A stretch of 11,822 nucleotides of DNA from Mycoplasmatota bacterium (GTDB lineage: Bacteria > Bacillota_I > Bacilli_A > Izemoplasmatales > Izemoplasmataceae): positions 1 through 11,822 of the forward strand of contig DAOWHG010000067.1 of the NCBI GenBank assembly GCA_030641535.1. Reading direction: 5' to 3'. The translations under genes and the position numbers were made by a program. The notes below the pieces were generated by a model. The model worked only from the letters and a program-made list of their open reading frames with translations. It searched no databases and was not told the DNA's origin. Within the stretch, counting starts at the first letter, position 1, and every line of letters starts with the position of its first letter. Positions 1-6,829 of the stretch are shown here, in pieces.

Positions 1-725
1 AGGTCATCACCTTTCTTAAAGTGATTTAAAATGAAAATTATTATTAAACCTATTATACTCCCTATTATAACTGACAATCCAATTTCCAACATAGGACCAA
101 GAAATAGATTCCCGGCACTAATAACCTCTCCAGAATGTCCAGCCAAGTATATTGCAATTGGTAATATAAAAGCAAAAACTATAATACCAAATGCATCATC
201 TAAAGCTACCATTGGACAGAGAAGACTGGTAAGTCTACCTTTTACATGATAACTTTTTATACAAACCAATATTGGAGCAGGTGTTGTAACTATCGCAATA
301 GCTCCAAAAATTAAAGCGTAAGTCCATTTGTATTCATCAACAAATAAGTATACTGCACCCGCTACTAAAATAAAAGTTACAAAAACCTGAGCAAATGTTA
401 CAAACAAAACTTCTTTTCCTGTCGTCCTTAACCTCTTAAAGTTAAGTTCCATACCAATATTAAAACCAATAAATCCTAAAGCTAGTATTTTAAAAGCCTT
501 AAAACTATATAAGACATCGTGGCTCAATACTCCAAGAGCATTTGGACCAATAATTATCCCCATTATTATATAACCAGTAACTTTAGGTAATTTAGCTAAT
601 TCAGCTAATTTACCACCAATAATACCCAGTGTTAACAATAATGCGATATTAAATAAAACGTTTGATGTTAACTGATCCATAAATAATCCGAAATCTAAAC
701 TTTCTATCGCTAAAATGCTATTCAT
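1..725 (-). CDS. CPA2-type monovalent cation/proton antiporter, N-terminal part (runs off window)
   Basis: Integral membrane antiporter expected to exchange Na+ or K+ for H+ across the cytoplasmic membrane. 241 residues are visible; the reading frame is open to the left edge, so the C-terminus (remaining helices and any TrkA-N regulatory domain) is missing. The visible part is a run of hydrophobic helices. Family hallmarks are the early LPKVTGYIIMGIIIGP segment (residues 46-61), the TTPAP loop (147-151) and the paired aspartates in VALDDAFGII (DD at 176-177), the transport-site motif typical of electrogenic Na+/H+ antiporters of the CPA2 superfamily. The start is the ATG at 725, preceded 8 bases upstream by an AAGGAGA ribosome-binding site. 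Known of the family: pH and sodium homeostasis, or K+ efflux (KefB/GerN-like). The transported ion cannot be fixed from sequence alone. It lies in its own transcription unit beside a terminator that closes the neighbouring lipoprotein gene. Confidence 0.9.
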   Translation of the reverse strand, partial: MNSILAIESLDFGLFMDQLTSNVLFNIALLLTLGIIGGKLAELAKLPKVTGYIIMGIIIGPNALGVLSHDVLYSFKAFKILALGFIGFNIGMELNFKRLRTTGKEVLFVTFAQVFVTFILVAGAVYLFVDEYKWTYALIFGAIAIVTTPAPILVCIKSYHVKGRLTSLLCPMVALDDAFGIIVFAFILPIAIYLAGHSGEVISAGNLFLGPMLEIGLSVIIGSIIGLIIIFILNHFKKGDD

Positions 726-765
726 AGACTTTCTCCTTGTAAGATATTAGTTTTATCACACAACT

Positions 766-795
766 ATAATAACACAAATTAGCTTAAAATATAAA
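766..795 (-). promoter_or_regulatory. possible promoter of the antiporter gene
   Basis: Reading the minus strand, a TTTATA -35-like hexamer (795-790) is followed after 18 bases by TATTAT (771-766), giving an expected transcript start near 759 and a leader of about 35 bases before the ATG at 725. The -35 match is only 4 of 6, so this is a plausible but weak call. Confidence 0.3.
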
Positions 796-810
796 GCATA
801 AATTCCTAAA

Positions 811-842
811 AAACAATAAAAAACACCTTTCGAAGGTGTTTT
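811..842 (-). terminator. intrinsic terminator after the 253-853 side lipoprotein gene (minus strand)
   Basis: A 10-bp inverted repeat (820-829 with 833-842, core ACACCTT/AAGGTGT, 3-base loop) lies 10 bases past the stop of the lipoprotein gene ending at 853. On the minus strand it is followed by a U-rich tract (TTTTATTGTTT). It separates that gene from the antiporter gene, which is transcribed the same way. Confidence 0.8.
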
Positions 843-852
843 ATCAATACAT

Positions 853-1578
853 TTATCCAGTTTCAAACTCAAATAGAATTTGATAATCCTCTGTTGAATT
901 ATCGTAAACTGAGAAAATCATATATTCATTTTCACTGATTATTCCAATATAAGCATCTCTGTTAAACCCAAATTCATTAACATAATTCCCTATATAGATT
1001 ACCATATTAGAATCTAATAAACTCTCTAAATCATCTATCTTTTCAAGGCACATCTCTTTTACAAGAGTGGACATGTTGCTGGCAGCTTTTAAAGCATAGT
1101 AGATAGTATTAATATCTGGATAATCACTATCTAAAATAATCGTTATATCATTTGTAATGACTTCTGTAGAATCAATTGTTAAAACACTACTTTCCGATAA
1201 ATCATTAAAATTATTAACTTCCAAATCTAATGTATCGTAATTTGGAAAAGGGTAATTAATAAAAAGAATATCATCTTCAACTGCATATGGAATAAACAAT
1301 AAGACCTCTTGCCCGTTTATATCTTCCCCATAAACAAATACATTATTAATACTATAATATGAAATCTCTTCATCATAAAGTTCATATATATTGTGAGTAA
1401 CAAAATCACTTATCTCACTTTGATAATATACTGTTTCTATATCATATTCTGCAATCAAACCTTCAACATAATCCGGATCATCGTGACCTCTCCAAGTCCC
1501 AAAATCGGGTCCAGTTATAGGACAACCTGTCAAAAAAACAATTAGAAAGCTTAGAATTGTCAGTGATAGATATTTCAT
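853..1578 (-). CDS. predicted lipoprotein of unknown function (241 aa)
   Basis: I do not recognise this protein. The chosen start gives MKYLSLTILSFLIVFLTGC, a textbook lipoprotein signal peptide: Lys2, a hydrophobic core and an LTGC lipobox with the lipidated cysteine at residue 19. The mature part should therefore be anchored on the outer face of the cytoplasmic membrane. It is acidic and rich in Asp, Glu, Tyr, Asn and Ile, with no further membrane segment and no enzymatic motif that I can see. An ATG 36 bases further upstream (1614) is in frame, but it would put a charged 12-residue tail before the signal peptide and lies upstream of the proposed -10 box. An AGGGGGGA ribosome-binding site sits 4 bases before the ATG at 1578. 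The gene follows a MacB-type ABC transporter on the same strand, but a terminator lies between them, so a functional link is only a possibility. Confidence 0.8.
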   Translation of the reverse strand: MKYLSLTILSFLIVFLTGCPITGPDFGTWRGHDDPDYVEGLIAEYDIETVYYQSEISDFVTHNIYELYDEEISYYSINNVFVYGEDINGQEVLLFIPYAVEDDILFINYPFPNYDTLDLEVNNFNDLSESSVLTIDSTEVITNDITIILDSDYPDINTIYYALKAASNMSTLVKEMCLEKIDDLESLLDSNMVIYIGNYVNEFGFNRDAYIGIISENEYMIFSVYDNSTEDYQILFEFETG

Positions 1579-1604
1579 AAAATCCCCCCTTTTACTATAA
1601 TAAA

Positions 1605-1634
1605 AGTATATCATAAAGGTATATAAAAAGGCAA
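1605..1634 (-). promoter_or_regulatory. possible promoter of the 241-aa lipoprotein gene
   Basis: On the minus strand TTGCCT (1634-1629) is followed after 18 bases by TATACT (1610-1605). The expected transcript start near 1598 leaves a leader of about 20 bases carrying the AGGGGGGA ribosome-binding site. The -35 hexamer lies inside the 3' arm of the upstream gene's terminator hairpin. A TATTAT at 1602-1597 is an alternative -10 but has a poorer -35 partner. Confidence 0.4.
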
Positions 1635-1654
1635 TTCTGCTTGAATTGCCTTTT
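1622..1654 (-). terminator. intrinsic terminator after the ABC transporter gene
   Basis: A perfect 12-bp inverted repeat (1626-1637 with 1643-1654, core GGCAATTC/GAATTGCC, 5-base loop) lies just past the ABC transporter stop at 1660. On the minus strand the 3' arm runs into TTTT followed by TATATA. This should end the ABC transcript before the next lipoprotein gene. Confidence 0.85.
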
Positions 1655-1659
1655 AAATA

Positions 1660-3915
1660 TTATTCTACTCTTAATGCTTCAACTGGATTTTTCTTAGCTG
1701 CCATTCTTGAAGGAATATATCCACCAATGAATGTTAAAACAGTTGAGATTAATATTAGAGCTAACAAGTGAAGAACATTTACTTGAGCAACTCCGGTAAG
1801 TTCTGGTTCAAATCTAGTAACCAGCATATTTATTGGGAATGTAAGTAAATAAGTAATTGTTACTCCAAGTATTCCTGCAAATGCTCCTATGATAATACTT
1901 TCAGCATTAAATACTCTACTAACATCTTTCTTACGACCACCGAGTGATCTAATAATTCCAATTTCTTTTGTTCTCTCTAATACACTAATATAAATGATTA
2001 TTCCAATCATTACACTGGAAACCACTAATGATATTGAAGCAAACGAGGATAGAACTATTGAAATCATTCCAATGATTGTCCCCATAGTATCTCCAATAGT
2101 TTCTGCTAAATCTAGTTCGTGAATTTGATCATCTTCAGATAATCCTTCATTATATTCACTAATGTATTCTTTAATACTTGTTTTGTTCTCAACGCTATCT
2201 GAATAAATATTAACCATTCTTGGAACAGTATTATTACATCCTAGATATGATAATGTATTAAATTTTTCATCATTTGATAATATTTCTCCTGTGAATACAG
2301 ATATGTTTGTATCCTTTTGAGCAACACATATATCAGAATCAATATTAAGGTTTATTAACTCTTCTTCTAAACTATATAAATAGTATATTCCGTTATCTCC
2401 ACCAATACTAATTGTGTCATCAAGCATTTGTACTATTCCAGTTATTGTAAGTTCAACACCCCCAGCAAGCACAGTATCTAAATGTGCAAGTTGCGGAATA
2501 AACAAATTATTTGTTTCTGTAAAATAGTCGTTATTCTTAGCTACATAAATATTTGTTCCTATAATGTCATCATAAGTTATCACAACATCAGGATCAAATC
2601 CTAGAGTCTCAATAACATCTATACTAACTTTTTTTCCAGCACCTACTAGTAAAGTAACTTCATAAGGGTTTTGAGGGAAATCTCCACTAATTATTTCATA
2701 GTAATCGGCAAGTTCATCTTCAGGTGTAATATAACTAGTAAAATTAATTTCATGGTTAAAGATAGTTTTACTAATATTATCAGTTTCAATTAACAAAGTT
2801 GGTTGATACCCGTAATTATATTGAATGGTTGTATATGTTGAGCTGTCCATTAAATCTAAATATTCTACAAACTCAGTAGTAATATCATTTATATGTATAT
2901 CATCATCCTCATCATATACTACAATTTCATCCTCTCCAGCAGTTACTTCATTATCACCTTCAATATGAATAGGAGGCCCCATCATAAATGATTCACCTTC
3001 AGTAATCATAATTGGAAGTCCAACTAATTGATCACTTTCAAGTTCATCTAAAATTCCAGAAAATCCATTACTTATAGATAATACAAGCCCAACACCAATA
3101 ATACCAATACTAGATGCAAGAGCAGTAATTGTCGTTCTAAATTTCTTTGTTTTTAAATTGTTAAAAGATAACTTTAAAGCAGTCCAAAAACTCATAGCAG
3201 TTTTATTAGCTACATAACCACTCACATCTTCTGGACCCTTAAAAGAATTACTATCTTCAATGATTTCTCCATCAAGAAGTTTTATAGTTCTTGATGCATA
3301 TTCTTCAGCATATTTTGCTTCATGAGTAACCATTATAACTAACTTATCCTTAGAAATATCTTTAATTAAATCCAATATCTCTCTAGCTGTTTTACTATCT
3401 AATGCTCCTGTTGGCTCATCTGCTAACATAATATCAGGGTTATTTACTAAAGCTCTAGCAATTGCTACTCTTTGCATTTCTCCACCTGATAATAGAGTTG
3501 GCTTCTTATACATATGAGTTTCAAGCCCTACTCTTTGTAATACATCGATAGCTCTTTCTCTTCTTTCAGCTTTATTTACACCTGATAATGTTAAACCTAA
3601 TTCAACATTATCTAATACAGATAAGTGACTAATTAAATTATAACTTTGAAAAACAAACCCTATACTATTATTACGGTATGCATCCCAATCTCTTTCTGAA
3701 AATGATTTAGTTGAAGTACCATTAATAACTAAATCTCCTTCAGTGTATCTATCAAGACCACCAATAATGTTTAGTGCAGTTGTCTTTCCACATCCACTAT
3801 GTCCTAATATAGCTACAAACTCACCTTTTCTAAATTTTAAGGATACATCGTTTAGAGCTCTAAAAGCACCAGTTCCTACTTTATAATCTTTGCTAATATT
3901 TATTAATTCTAACAT
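1660..3915 (-). CDS. MacB-type ABC transporter, fused ATPase and FtsX-family permease (751 aa)
   Basis: Single-chain half-transporter of the MacB/LolCDE-like (type VII) ABC group. The ATPase occupies residues 1-225: Walker A GHSGCGKTT (38-46), Q-loop Gln90, signature LSGGE (142-146), Walker B DIMLADEP (161-168 with catalytic Glu167) and H-loop His198. A first membrane helix (about 262-282) precedes a large extracellular domain (about 283-610) with a strongly acidic stretch near its start. Three helices follow (about 617-645, 673-694, 712-734), with the FtsX-type ERTKEIGIIRSLGG motif at 647-660. Family knowledge: these pumps use ATP to drive extracytoplasmic work (peptide, lipoprotein or antibiotic extrusion) and do not usually move solutes through a membrane cavity. 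The substrate is unknown here. The start at 3915 is preferred over an in-frame ATG at 3936 because GAGGTGA lies 5 bases upstream and the earlier ATG falls beside the -10 box, upstream of the likely transcript start. Flanked by two lipoprotein genes on the same strand. Confidence 0.92.
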   Translation of the reverse strand: MLELINISKDYKVGTGAFRALNDVSLKFRKGEFVAILGHSGCGKTTALNIIGGLDRYTEGDLVINGTSTKSFSERDWDAYRNNSIGFVFQSYNLISHLSVLDNVELGLTLSGVNKAERRERAIDVLQRVGLETHMYKKPTLLSGGEMQRVAIARALVNNPDIMLADEPTGALDSKTAREILDLIKDISKDKLVIMVTHEAKYAEEYASRTIKLLDGEIIEDSNSFKGPEDVSGYVANKTAMSFWTALKLSFNNLKTKKFRTTITALASSIGIIGVGLVLSISNGFSGILDELESDQLVGLPIMITEGESFMMGPPIHIEGDNEVTAGEDEIVVYDEDDDIHINDITTEFVEYLDLMDSSTYTTIQYNYGYQPTLLIETDNISKTIFNHEINFTSYITPEDELADYYEIISGDFPQNPYEVTLLVGAGKKVSIDVIETLGFDPDVVITYDDIIGTNIYVAKNNDYFTETNNLFIPQLAHLDTVLAGGVELTITGIVQMLDDTISIGGDNGIYYLYSLEEELINLNIDSDICVAQKDTNISVFTGEILSNDEKFNTLSYLGCNNTVPRMVNIYSDSVENKTSIKEYISEYNEGLSEDDQIHELDLAETIGDTMGTIIGMISIVLSSFASISLVVSSVMIGIIIYISVLERTKEIGIIRSLGGRKKDVSRVFNAESIIIGAFAGILGVTITYLLTFPINMLVTRFEPELTGVAQVNVLHLLALILISTVLTFIGGYIPSRMAAKKNPVEALRVE

Positions 3916-3937
3916 TGCATTCACCTCGCATATCATT

Positions 3938-3966
3938 ATTATACCAAATAATTATTTAATTTACAA
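3938..3966 (-). promoter_or_regulatory. promoter of the ABC transporter gene, extended -10
   Basis: On the minus strand TTGTAA (3966-3961), a 17-base spacer and a consensus TATAAT (3943-3938) preceded by TGG (extended -10). The expected transcript start is near 3931, giving a short leader of about 15 bases that carries the GAGGTGA ribosome-binding site (3927-3921). Long A/T tracts just upstream of the -35 could act as an UP element. Confidence 0.7.
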
Positions 3967-4033
3967 TAAATTATTTTAATTATTTTTTATAATAACTTAA
4001 TAATTATTTTTTGTTATTTTGTGTACCCAAACT

Positions 4034-4372
4034 CTATTCAGTGTCGCTATAATAATCAATTATACAAACTCCAGGATCGAAAGTATCTATTAAATAATTA
4101 TTGACACTCTCATCGTTTAAATAGGCTTGTTCTTGTATTGTATTAAGTTCCTCATCACCTTGCAGTACATCGTTAATAAAGTACTGATATATCCCATCAT
4201 CCTTATAAACATGAGTATACACATCGTCATCCACAGTACATACTGCAATTAATGATCCTTTAGGAATTTCCATTTCATCTGGAGGAGCTAGAATATCTTC
4301 TCTCCAACTTCGACAACCTGAAAGGAAAACCAATAATAGGATTCCAATTAATAATAGAGGCTTACTCTTCAT
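4034..4372 (-). CDS. small predicted lipoprotein of unknown function (112 aa)
   Basis: I do not recognise this protein. From the ATG at 4372 it begins MKSKPLLLIGILLLVFLSGC, a lipoprotein signal peptide with two early lysines, a Leu/Ile-rich core and an LSGC lipobox (Cys20). The mature domain of about 92 residues is acidic, has two further cysteines that might pair (in AVCTV and GVCIID), and shows no membrane segment or catalytic motif. A longer reading from 4435 is open, but that ATG falls on the -35 box of the promoter identified here and would place a hydrophilic tail before the signal peptide. A GGGAG ribosome-binding site lies 7 bases before the ATG at 4372. It sits upstream of the ABC transporter on the same strand. 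It could be an accessory or substrate-presenting lipoprotein for that pump, but nothing beyond adjacency supports this. Confidence 0.8.
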   Translation of the reverse strand: MKSKPLLLIGILLLVFLSGCRSWREDILAPPDEMEIPKGSLIAVCTVDDDVYTHVYKDDGIYQYFINDVLQGDEELNTIQEQAYLNDESVNNYLIDTFDPGVCIIDYYSDTE

Positions 4373-4406
4373 ATTTTTTCTCCCTTCATTCATTATCCTA
4401 TTTATT

Positions 4407-4435
4407 ATTATATATTTTTCTATCACACAAAACAA
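4407..4435 (-). promoter_or_regulatory. promoter of the 112-aa lipoprotein gene
   Basis: On the minus strand TTGTTT (4435-4430), a 17-base spacer and a perfect TATAAT (4412-4407). The expected transcript start near 4400 leaves a leader of about 28 bases that includes the GGGAG ribosome-binding site. This placement rules out the longer start at 4435. Confidence 0.6.
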
Positions 4436-4501
4436 ATAATATGAAAAATATTAAACTACAATATAAATTTTCCTAATTTTCTAAAAATTTATATTTATGA
4501 C

Positions 4502-4530
4502 TTCACTTTACTACAATATTTTGGTACAAT
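4502..4530 (+). promoter_or_regulatory. promoter of the guanylate-kinase-like gene, extended -10
   Basis: TTCACT (4502-4507), a 17-base spacer and TACAAT (4525-4530) preceded by TGG, an extended -10 of the same form as in the ABC promoter. The expected start is near 4537, so translation from the in-frame ATG at 4497 is excluded and the ATG at 4554, with AGGAGTGA at 4542-4549, is favoured. Confidence 0.6.
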
Positions 4531-4553
4531 TTAAACTGTTCAGGAGTGATAAT

Positions 4554-5093
4554 ATGTTAGTGTTAATTGGAGCAAGTGCAAGTGGTAAAACAGAAATTGC
4601 AAAGATACTTATAAAAAAACACAATTATGAAAAATTAGTTACTTATACTACTAGAGATATAAGAGATACAGAGATTGATGGCGTAGATTATCATTTCATT
4701 TCTGAAAAGAATTTTTTAAAGAAAAAAGCTTTAAAAGAATTCTTAGAAACTGCAGTCTACAATAACACCCATTACGGGTCGCCTATTAAAGGAGCAGATA
4801 TCAATAAAGTTATTATTGTTGATCCAAAAGGTGCAAATAGTATTTTTAAAAAGAATATTACAGACACTGTATTCATTCTTTTAGAAACCGATATATTAAT
4901 TAGAAGAGTAAGAATGTTAAATCGCGGAGACAAGCTGATAGATGTTGAAAATAGATTCAAAGAAGATAAAAAACATTTTAGAAGATCAAGATTTAAACAT
5001 TTAGATTACATTGTAGAAACTAGTAAACATTCTTTAGAGGAACTTGCAGAAAAAATAAATACTTTATACTACTCTCACTTAGAAAAAAAATAA
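4554..5093 (+). CDS. guanylate-kinase-like P-loop protein (179 aa)
   Basis: Probable cytoplasmic nucleoside-monophosphate kinase of the guanylate kinase fold (GMP + ATP to GDP + ADP in the true enzymes). In order: P-loop GASASGKTE (residues 6-14); the GMP-binding arm TYTTRDIRDTEIDGVDYHF (30-48), matching the family pattern with YTTR, second Arg, Glu and G-x-DY-x-F retained; a THYGSP segment (72-77) matching the family YYG-x-S; VDPKGA (89-94) in place of the usual DxQGA; and a lid-like RVRMLNRG (118-125). It is shorter than housekeeping Gmk (about 200 residues) and diverges at normally fixed spots: the Pro and Gly of the R-x-PR-x-GE loop are Ile and Thr, and the Gln of DxQGA is Lys. It may be a paralogue with altered substrate or regulatory role, or simply a fast-evolving Gmk. 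The start at 4554 is set by AGGAGTGA and the promoter position. Single-gene unit closed by a terminator. Confidence 0.75.
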   Translation: MLVLIGASASGKTEIAKILIKKHNYEKLVTYTTRDIRDTEIDGVDYHFISEKNFLKKKALKEFLETAVYNNTHYGSPIKGADINKVIIVDPKGANSIFKKNITDTVFILLETDILIRRVRMLNRGDKLIDVENRFKEDKKHFRRSRFKHLDYIVETSKHSLEELAEKINTLYYSHLEKK

Positions 5094-5106
5094 ATATTTA
5101 AATTCT

Positions 5107-5150
5107 AAAGGGCTAAGAATTAGATTAAAAATTCTTAGCCCTTTTTTATT
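5107..5150 (+). terminator. intrinsic terminator after the guanylate-kinase-like gene
   Basis: A perfect 15-bp inverted repeat (5107-5121 with 5130-5144, core GGGCTAAGAATT/AATTCTTAGCCC, 8-base loop), with the pairing arm running into a six-T tract (5142-5147). It lies 14 bases past the stop codon. Confidence 0.92.
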
Positions 5151-5206
5151 TATAGTTTGAGCGCAAATTATATTTTATTCTGCTTTAAAGATATGTTATT
5201 ATTAAA

Positions 5207-5235
5207 TAGAGATTTAATTCACATAATCATATAAT
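5207..5235 (+). promoter_or_regulatory. promoter of the formate dehydrogenase operon
   Basis: TAGAGA (5207-5212; 4 of 6 to consensus), a 17-base spacer and a perfect TATAAT (5230-5235). The expected start is near 5242, with a leader of about 35 bases. It is the only good promoter in the gap between the upstream terminator and the first operon gene. I see no riboswitch-like structure in the leader. Confidence 0.5.
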
Positions 5236-5276
5236 ATTAAACCAAATACATCTATTTTATTCACACGGAGGTTTTT

Positions 5277-6818
5277 ATGAACAGGAAAGCTTTAGAGAAG
5301 ATTAAGAACGATACTATCAAATTAGACCCAGATCTATTTGAAAAGAAAGTAAAAACTCATGAAAAAGAGATTAGAGTAGTATTGCAAAACTGTGATATTA
5401 TCGATCCCGAAAATATCAATCATTATATTGTAAATAATGGTTATTTTGGCATACATAATGCTGTAACTTCTATGAGTCAAGAGGATGTTATTAAAGAAGT
5501 TATTGATTCAGGACTTCGAGGTCGTGGTGGTGGTGGATTTCCTACAGGTAAAAAATGGAATTTTGCTTATAAAAATGAAAATGAAACAAAATATATAATC
5601 TGTAATGCTGATGAGGGTGATCCTGGAGCATTTATGGATCGTTCTATATTGGAAAAAGATCCTCATAGTGTGCTAGAAGGTATGATGATCGCAGGATATG
5701 CAATTGGTGCACAAACTGGATTCATATATGTTAGAGCTGAATATCCTTTAGCTGCTCAAAGGTTGCAAATTGCGATTGATGCTGCTAGAGAAATAAATAT
5801 TTTAGGAGAAAATATTTTTGATAGCGGATTTAATTTTGACATTGAAATACGTTTAGGTGCAGGAGCATTTGTTTGTGGTGAAGAAACTGCATTAATTGCT
5901 TCAATAGAAGGTTATAGAGGTATGGCAAGAAATAAACCTCCTTACCCTGCAAGTAATGGATTATATGGAAAACCGACAATTATTAATAATGTAGAAACAT
6001 TAGCTAATATTGCTCAGATAATACTTAAAGGTAGTAAATGGTTTAGATCATTTGGTACTGAAGCTTCTCCAGGTACTAAGGTATTTGCCTTAGCTGGTAA
6101 AATAAAAAATGCCGGACTTATAGAAGTTCCAATGGGAATTACTCTAGGAGAAATTATAAATGACATCGGGCATGGAGTTAGTAATAAAAGAAAATTCAAA
6201 GCAGTTTTAACTGGTGGACCAAGTGGTGGTTGTTTAACTGAGGCTCATCTTAATGAAAAAGTTGATTTCGATAACTTAGTTGCTTTAGGATCTATGATGG
6301 GATCAGGTGGAATGATTGTACTAGATGATCATGACTGTATGGTCGATATCGCTAAATTCTTCCTTGATTTTTCAGTAGATGAGAGTTGCGGAAAATGTAC
6401 ACCTTGTCGTGAGGGTACTATTCAACTGTATAAAATATTAGAGAAAATCACCAACGGAACTGGAACCAAAGAAGATTTAGACAAGTTATACACATTGTCC
6501 AAAGCAATAAAAAGAACATCATTATGCGGGCTTGGGCTTACTGCTCCAAATCCTGTTTTGTCAACTTTGGAATATTTTTATGATGAGTATCTAGCTCATG
6601 TTGTTGATAAAAAGTGTCCTTCAAGTACATGTAAAGAATTAATTAATGAATACATCATTACTGATGATTGTATTGGATGTACTATTTGTGCTAAAAGATG
6701 TCCTGTCGATTGTATATCTGGAGAAAGAAAAGAACTTCATATAATTGATCAAGAAGCATGTATTAAATGTGGAGAATGTTTTGCGTCATGTAACTTTGAT
6801 GCAATTATTACATTGTAG
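5277..6818 (+). CDS. nuoF: NuoF/HydB-like NADH-binding flavin and Fe-S subunit (513 aa)
   Basis: Cytoplasmic diaphorase subunit that exchanges electrons between NAD(H) and Fe-S clusters through FMN. Seen in order: glycine-rich NADH site GRGGGGFPTGKKW (82-94); FMN-site segments NADEGDPGAFMDR (110-122) and GAGAFVCGEETALI (194-207); the NuoF [4Fe-4S] ligands Cys371, Cys374, Cys377 and Cys417 (CGKCTPC ... CGLG); and a C-terminal two-cluster ferredoxin domain (Cys465/468/471/475 and Cys495/498/501/505). The C-terminal ferredoxin is characteristic of HydB and bifurcating formate dehydrogenase subunits and is absent from respiratory NuoF. Unlike full-length HydB (about 600 residues), it has no N-terminal thioredoxin-like [2Fe-2S] domain: only about 50 residues with one cysteine precede the flavin domain. 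GGAGGT lies 4 bases before the ATG. First gene of the operon; the next gene's ribosome-binding site overlaps its stop. In this context it is the NAD-reactive subunit of the formate dehydrogenase, possibly also serving the hydrogenase. Confidence 0.93.
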   Translation: MNRKALEKIKNDTIKLDPDLFEKKVKTHEKEIRVVLQNCDIIDPENINHYIVNNGYFGIHNAVTSMSQEDVIKEVIDSGLRGRGGGGFPTGKKWNFAYKNENETKYIICNADEGDPGAFMDRSILEKDPHSVLEGMMIAGYAIGAQTGFIYVRAEYPLAAQRLQIAIDAAREINILGENIFDSGFNFDIEIRLGAGAFVCGEETALIASIEGYRGMARNKPPYPASNGLYGKPTIINNVETLANIAQIILKGSKWFRSFGTEASPGTKVFALAGKIKNAGLIEVPMGITLGEIINDIGHGVSNKRKFKAVLTGGPSGGCLTEAHLNEKVDFDNLVALGSMMGSGGMIVLDDHDCMVDIAKFFLDFSVDESCGKCTPCREGTIQLYKILEKITNGTGTKEDLDKLYTLSKAIKRTSLCGLGLTAPNPVLSTLEYFYDEYLAHVVDKKCPSSTCKELINEYIITDDCIGCTICAKRCPVDCISGERKELHIIDQEACIKCGECFASCNFDAIITL

Positions 6819-6824
6819 AGGTGA
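6818..6824 (+). promoter_or_regulatory. ribosome-binding site fixing the formate dehydrogenase start
   Basis: GAGGTGA begins on the last base of the upstream stop codon and lies 5 bases before the ATG at 6830. The in-frame GTG at 6821 is part of this site and so is unlikely to be the start. The overlap suggests translational coupling of the two subunits. Confidence 0.7.
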
Positions 6825-6829
6825 CTAAG

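Noticed and set aside
3916..3936. Longer start of the ABC transporter at 3936
   Set aside because: It falls right beside the -10 box and upstream of the expected transcript start; the GAGGTGA site serves the ATG at 3915.
3937..4033. Terminator for the small lipoprotein gene, and a direct repeat TAATTATTTTTT (3977-3988 and 4001-4012)
   Set aside because: The gap is almost pure A/T with only weak A-U pairings and no GC-containing stem. The repeat is what such composition yields by chance; at most it is UP-element-like DNA for the ABC promoter.
5161..5276. Molybdenum-cofactor riboswitch or Rex-type operator before the formate dehydrogenase operon
   Set aside because: The leader is only about 35 bases and the whole gap shows no large stem structure and no TTGTGA-N6-TCACAA-like site.
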